Part shown: positions 3,801 to 6,557 of the stretch, piece after piece
Layout: each line of letters starts with the position of its first letter
Position numbering within the stretch: the stretch's first letter is position 1
DNA from: a bacterium
GTDB lineage: Bacteria; Patescibacteriota; Gracilibacteria; JAUYGZ01
DNA: 6,557 nt
Reading direction: 5' to 3'
NCBI GenBank assembly: GCA_030699855.1
Contig: JAUYKR010000076.1
Coordinates: forward strand, 1 to 6,557
The notes under the pieces: model-generated
Databases searched by the model: none
Told to the model about the DNA's origin: nothing
What the model saw: only the letters and a program-made list of their open reading frames with translations
Made by a program: the position numbers and the translations under genes

Positions 3801-6557
3801 ATGTCCACCAGCAAACCGAAGAAAATACTCCTGCTCGGCTCCGGGGCTCTCAAGATCGGGGAAGCAGGTGAATTTGATTACTCCGGATCTCAGGCAATAA
3901 AAGCCTTGAAGGAGGAAAATGTGGAAGTGATCTTGATTAATCCGAATATCGCCACCAACCAAACCTCGAAGGGGCTGGCGGACAGGGTCTACTTCCTGCC
4001 CGTTACCCCGTACTTCGTGGAGGAAGTGATCAAGAAGGAAAAACCGGAGGGAATTTTGCTGTCCTTTGGCGGACAAACAGCCCTGAACTGCGGCCTGGAA
4101 CTGAAGCGTTCCGGAGCGCTGAAACGACACCATGTGAAAGTCCTGGGCACCGACACCACCGCCATAGAACTGACGGAGGATCGCGAAAAATTCGCCAACT
4201 TCCTGCGCAAGCTTGGCCTGGACACCCCGCGTTCAATCGCCTGTCGCAGCGTGGACGCCTGCGCCAAGGCGGCCATAGAGATTGGCTACCCCGTCATCTG
4301 CAGGGCGGCCTTCGCCCTGGGGGGCCGCGGCAGCGGTTTCGTCAGTAACGAAAAAGAATTACGAAAGCTTTGTGAAGTAGCCTTCGCCAGCAGTCCTCAA
4401 GTCCTGGTGGAAGAAGACCTTCGCGGCTGGAAGGAAATTGAATATGAAGTCGTTCGCGACCAGAACGACAACTGCATCACCGTCTGCAACATGGAGAATT
4501 TCGATCCGCTCGGCATCCACACCGGGGAGTCGATCGTCGTGGCGCCCTCACAAACGCTGAACAATGACGAATACCAACTCCTGCGAAACATCGCCATCAA
4601 AACCATCCGCCATCTGAAGATTGTGGGCGAGTGCAACATTCAGTACGCCCTCAATCCGGAAAATTCCCAATACCGCATCATCGAGGTCAACGCCCGGCTT
4701 TCCCGCTCTTCCGCCCTCGCCTCCAAGGCCACCGGCTACCCGCTGGCCTACATAGCCGCGAAGCTGGCATTGGGAAAAACCTTGCCGGAATTGCAAAACA
4801 GCATTACCAAATGCACCTCGGCCTTCTTCGAACCGGCACTGGACTACATCACCATCAAGATTCCCCGCTGGGACCTGGGCAAGTTCCGCAAGGTCACCAA
4901 TGAGATCTCCACGGAGATGAAATCGGTGGGAGAAATCATGGCCATCGGCAGATCCTTTGAAGAAGCCCTGCAAAAAGGATTGCGCATGCTCAACATCGGA
5001 GCGGAAGGATTTTCCAACCATAACTTCCCCTGCGCCAACATCAGGCATGAACTGGAGGTACCCACCCCCAAGCGAATTTTTGCCATTGCGGAGGCCCTGG
5101 AAAAAGGCTGGTCAATCGAGGAGGTCAATGAACTCACCGGCATTGACCCCTGGTTTCTTTCCAAGTTGGAAAACATAGAAGTGATCCGTGGAGAACTGAC
5201 TAAAAATCGGGAGGAAGTTCTCGGATCCATGCTCAGCGGAGACGACAAGATCGCTCACTCCATTCTGGTCGCAAAAAAACACGGTTTTTCCGACGAGCAT
5301 TTGGCCAGATTGCTGAAAGTCCAGCCGCAAACTCTTCGCAAATTCAGAGAGCGGAAAGGCATCCTGCCGATCACCAAGCAGATCGATACTCTGGCCGCCG
5401 AATTTCCGGCTGAAACGAATTACCTGTACACCAGCTATCACGGCACGGAGAGCGATGTAAAACCATCCCAAAAGAAAAAAGTTATTGTTCTGGGCAGCGG
5501 CCCCTACTGCATCGGTTCATCAGTCGAATTCGACTGGTGCAACATCAACGTGATCAAGACTTTGGAAAAGGAGGGCTACGAGACCATTGTCATCAACTGC
5601 AATCCGGAGACAGTCTCCACCGACTACGACATGTGCGACCGGCTGTACTTCGAGGAACTGACTCTGGAGCGGATTATGGACATCTACCACACGGAAAAAC
5701 CGCTGGGGGTGGTCATATCCACCGGCGGACAAATTCCCAACAATCTGGCCCTGAAGCTCCAGGAAAATCACATCAAGGTATTAGGAACAGCCATCGACTC
5801 CATTGATCAGTGTGAAAACCGCCATCGCTTTTCCGGACTGTTGGACAAGCTCAAAATCGACCAGCCCCTCTGGGAAGAAGCCAAGAAATTGTCGGAGGCG
5901 GTCGCTTTTTCCGAAAGGGTGGGTTACCCGGTCCTGGTCCGGCCCAGCTATGTGCTTTCCGGCGCCGCCATGAGCGTAGCCTACGACCGCCGCAGTCTGG
6001 AAGACTTTTTGAAAAAGGCCACCGATATTTCCCGGGAGGCTCCCGTGGTCATCTCCAAATTTGAGCGCAACGCCAAGGAAATAGAGATCGATGCCGTGGC
6101 CCACCGCGGCAAACTGGTGATTTATGCCATCGCCGAACACATCGAAAACGCCGGCGTTCACTCCGGCGATGCGACCATAGTCCTGCCCCCACAACACCTG
6201 TACCTGGAAACCATCAAGCGGATCAAGAAGATCGCCAAAGCAGTGGCTCACGAACTGAATATCTCCGGTCCTTTTAATATTCAGTTTCTTGCCCGCAACA
6301 ACGAGGTGAAGGTAATCGAGTGCAATCTGCGCGCCAGCCGCTCCTTTCCCTTTTCGTCGAAAGTCACCGGCTACAACTTCATCGAAATTGCCACTTACGC
6401 CATGCTGGATCACCCCAAGATGAAGCAGATCAGCAAGGTTCAGTACAAGACGCTCGAGCTCGACCAAATCGGCGTTAAGGCCGCCCAGTTCTCCTTTACC
6501 AGACTGAAGGGTGCCGATCCCACCCTGGGTGTTGAGATGGCATCAACGGGAGAAGTC
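3801..6557 (+). CDS. carB: Carbamoyl-phosphate synthetase large subunit, CPS1/CAD-like type (partial, 919 codons)
   Basis: The frame stays open to the right edge, giving 919 of about 1060-1075 residues; the C-terminal allosteric (MGS-like) domain is mostly missing. The enzyme makes carbamoyl phosphate from ammonia (supplied by the CarA glutaminase), bicarbonate and 2 ATP, for pyrimidine and arginine synthesis. Both synthetase halves are visible. Half one has GSGALKIGEAGEFDYSGSQA (13-32), the ATP loop GGRGSGF (174-180), VGECNIQ (275-281) and EVNARLSR (295-302). An oligomerization region follows (about 400-550). Half two has LGSGPYCIGSSVEFDWC (564-580), RPSYVLSGAAM (714-724), SGPFNIQF (822-829) and ECNLRASRSFPF (840-851). 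The catalytic Glu, Asn and Arg of each ATP-grasp are kept. Many signatures match animal CPS1/CAD (IGSSVEFDWC, GGQIPNNLA, ECNLRASRSFPF, TNYLY) rather than E. coli CarB (IGQGIEFDYC, GGQTPLKLA, EVNPRAARTVPF). The ATG at 3801 gives the expected N-terminus and has no Shine-Dalgarno sequence. carA is not in the window. Confidence 0.97.
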   Translation, partial: MSTSKPKKILLLGSGALKIGEAGEFDYSGSQAIKALKEENVEVILINPNIATNQTSKGLADRVYFLPVTPYFVEEVIKKEKPEGILLSFGGQTALNCGLELKRSGALKRHHVKVLGTDTTAIELTEDREKFANFLRKLGLDTPRSIACRSVDACAKAAIEIGYPVICRAAFALGGRGSGFVSNEKELRKLCEVAFASSPQVLVEEDLRGWKEIEYEVVRDQNDNCITVCNMENFDPLGIHTGESIVVAPSQTLNNDEYQLLRNIAIKTIRHLKIVGECNIQYALNPENSQYRIIEVNARLSRSSALASKATGYPLAYIAAKLALGKTLPELQNSITKCTSAFFEPALDYITIKIPRWDLGKFRKVTNEISTEMKSVGEIMAIGRSFEEALQKGLRMLNIGAEGFSNHNFPCANIRHELEVPTPKRIFAIAEALEKGWSIEEVNELTGIDPWFLSKLENIEVIRGELTKNREEVLGSMLSGDDKIAHSILVAKKHGFSDEHLARLLKVQPQTLRKFRERKGILPITKQIDTLAAEFPAETNYLYTSYHGTESDVKPSQKKKVIVLGSGPYCIGSSVEFDWCNINVIKTLEKEGYETIVINCNPETVSTDYDMCDRLYFEELTLERIMDIYHTEKPLGVVISTGGQIPNNLALKLQENHIKVLGTAIDSIDQCENRHRFSGLLDKLKIDQPLWEEAKKLSEAVAFSERVGYPVLVRPSYVLSGAAMSVAYDRRSLEDFLKKATDISREAPVVISKFERNAKEIEIDAVAHRGKLVIYAIAEHIENAGVHSGDATIVLPPQHLYLETIKRIKKIAKAVAHELNISGPFNIQFLARNNEVKVIECNLRASRSFPFSSKVTGYNFIEIATYAMLDHPKMKQISKVQYKTLELDQIGVKAAQFSFTRLKGADPTLGVEMASTGEV

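Noticed and set aside
4548..5471. Overlapping minus-strand ORFs inside carB
   Set aside because: The carB frame is continuous and conserved through this region, so these are shadows.
5781..6467. Long minus-strand ORF of 228 codons
   Set aside because: It lies wholly antisense to the conserved, motif-complete carB frame, its composition is that of a reverse shadow, and no family is recognisable.
1..6557. Recoded UGA (glycine) as in Gracilibacteria
   Set aside because: No in-frame UGA occurs in obg, rbfA, carB or the PEGA gene, and the conserved glycines use GGN. The complete genes happen to end in UAA or UAG, but that sample is too small to show recoding.
1..6557. Mobile element, CRISPR array, tRNA or prophage
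   Set aside because: No terminal repeats, direct-repeat arrays, cloverleaf sequences, transposase or phage motifs were seen on either strand.

Overview
The window (6557 bp, roughly balanced GC, very compact) looks like core chromosome from a bacterium with short intergenic gaps and no usual Shine-Dalgarno sequences. It holds parts or all of six protein genes plus a short leader peptide. Left to right: the 5' end of ilvB (acetolactate synthase large subunit, minus strand) behind a leader-peptide attenuator; a 213-residue protein of unknown function with two blocks of GX3 repeats (minus); the ribosome-assembly GTPase obg (plus); a membrane-anchored PEGA-like protein (minus, convergent with obg); the 30S maturation factor rbfA (plus); and the first 919 codons of carB, the large subunit of carbamoyl-phosphate synthetase (plus, running off the right edge).

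The most notable region is 109-285. On the minus strand it reads as a complete amino-acid attenuator: a sigma70-type promoter, a 17-codon leader peptide (MKPTLLNLVDVITTPSA) rich in Leu, Val, Ile and Thr codons, an antiterminator arm overlapping the leader stop codon, and a perfect 8-bp terminator hairpin with a U-tract ending a few bases before the ilvB start. Each part can be read directly from the sequence; the mechanism is inferred from the classical ilv/leu attenuators.

The second theme is translation and growth. obg and rbfA both act in ribosome assembly, and each has its own promoter-like sequence. obg shares a 107-bp divergent intergenic region with the GX3-repeat gene; two overlapping 10-bp palindromes lie over and between the two -35 elements. 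rbfA is divergent from the PEGA gene over only 38 bp. carB has its own candidate promoter directly after the rbfA stop. Its protein carries the signatures of the animal CPS1/CAD type rather than those of the E. coli enzyme.

Taxonomy is uncertain. None of the seven proposed starts has a purine-rich Shine-Dalgarno sequence, and most are preceded by pyrimidines. The promoters look like ordinary TTGaca/TAtaaT, which argues against Bacteroidetes, another SD-poor group. The compactness, the PEGA-like membrane protein and the SD-poor starts suggest a Patescibacteria/Peregrinibacteria-like lineage, but this is a weak inference. UGA does not appear as a sense codon, so the code looks standard.
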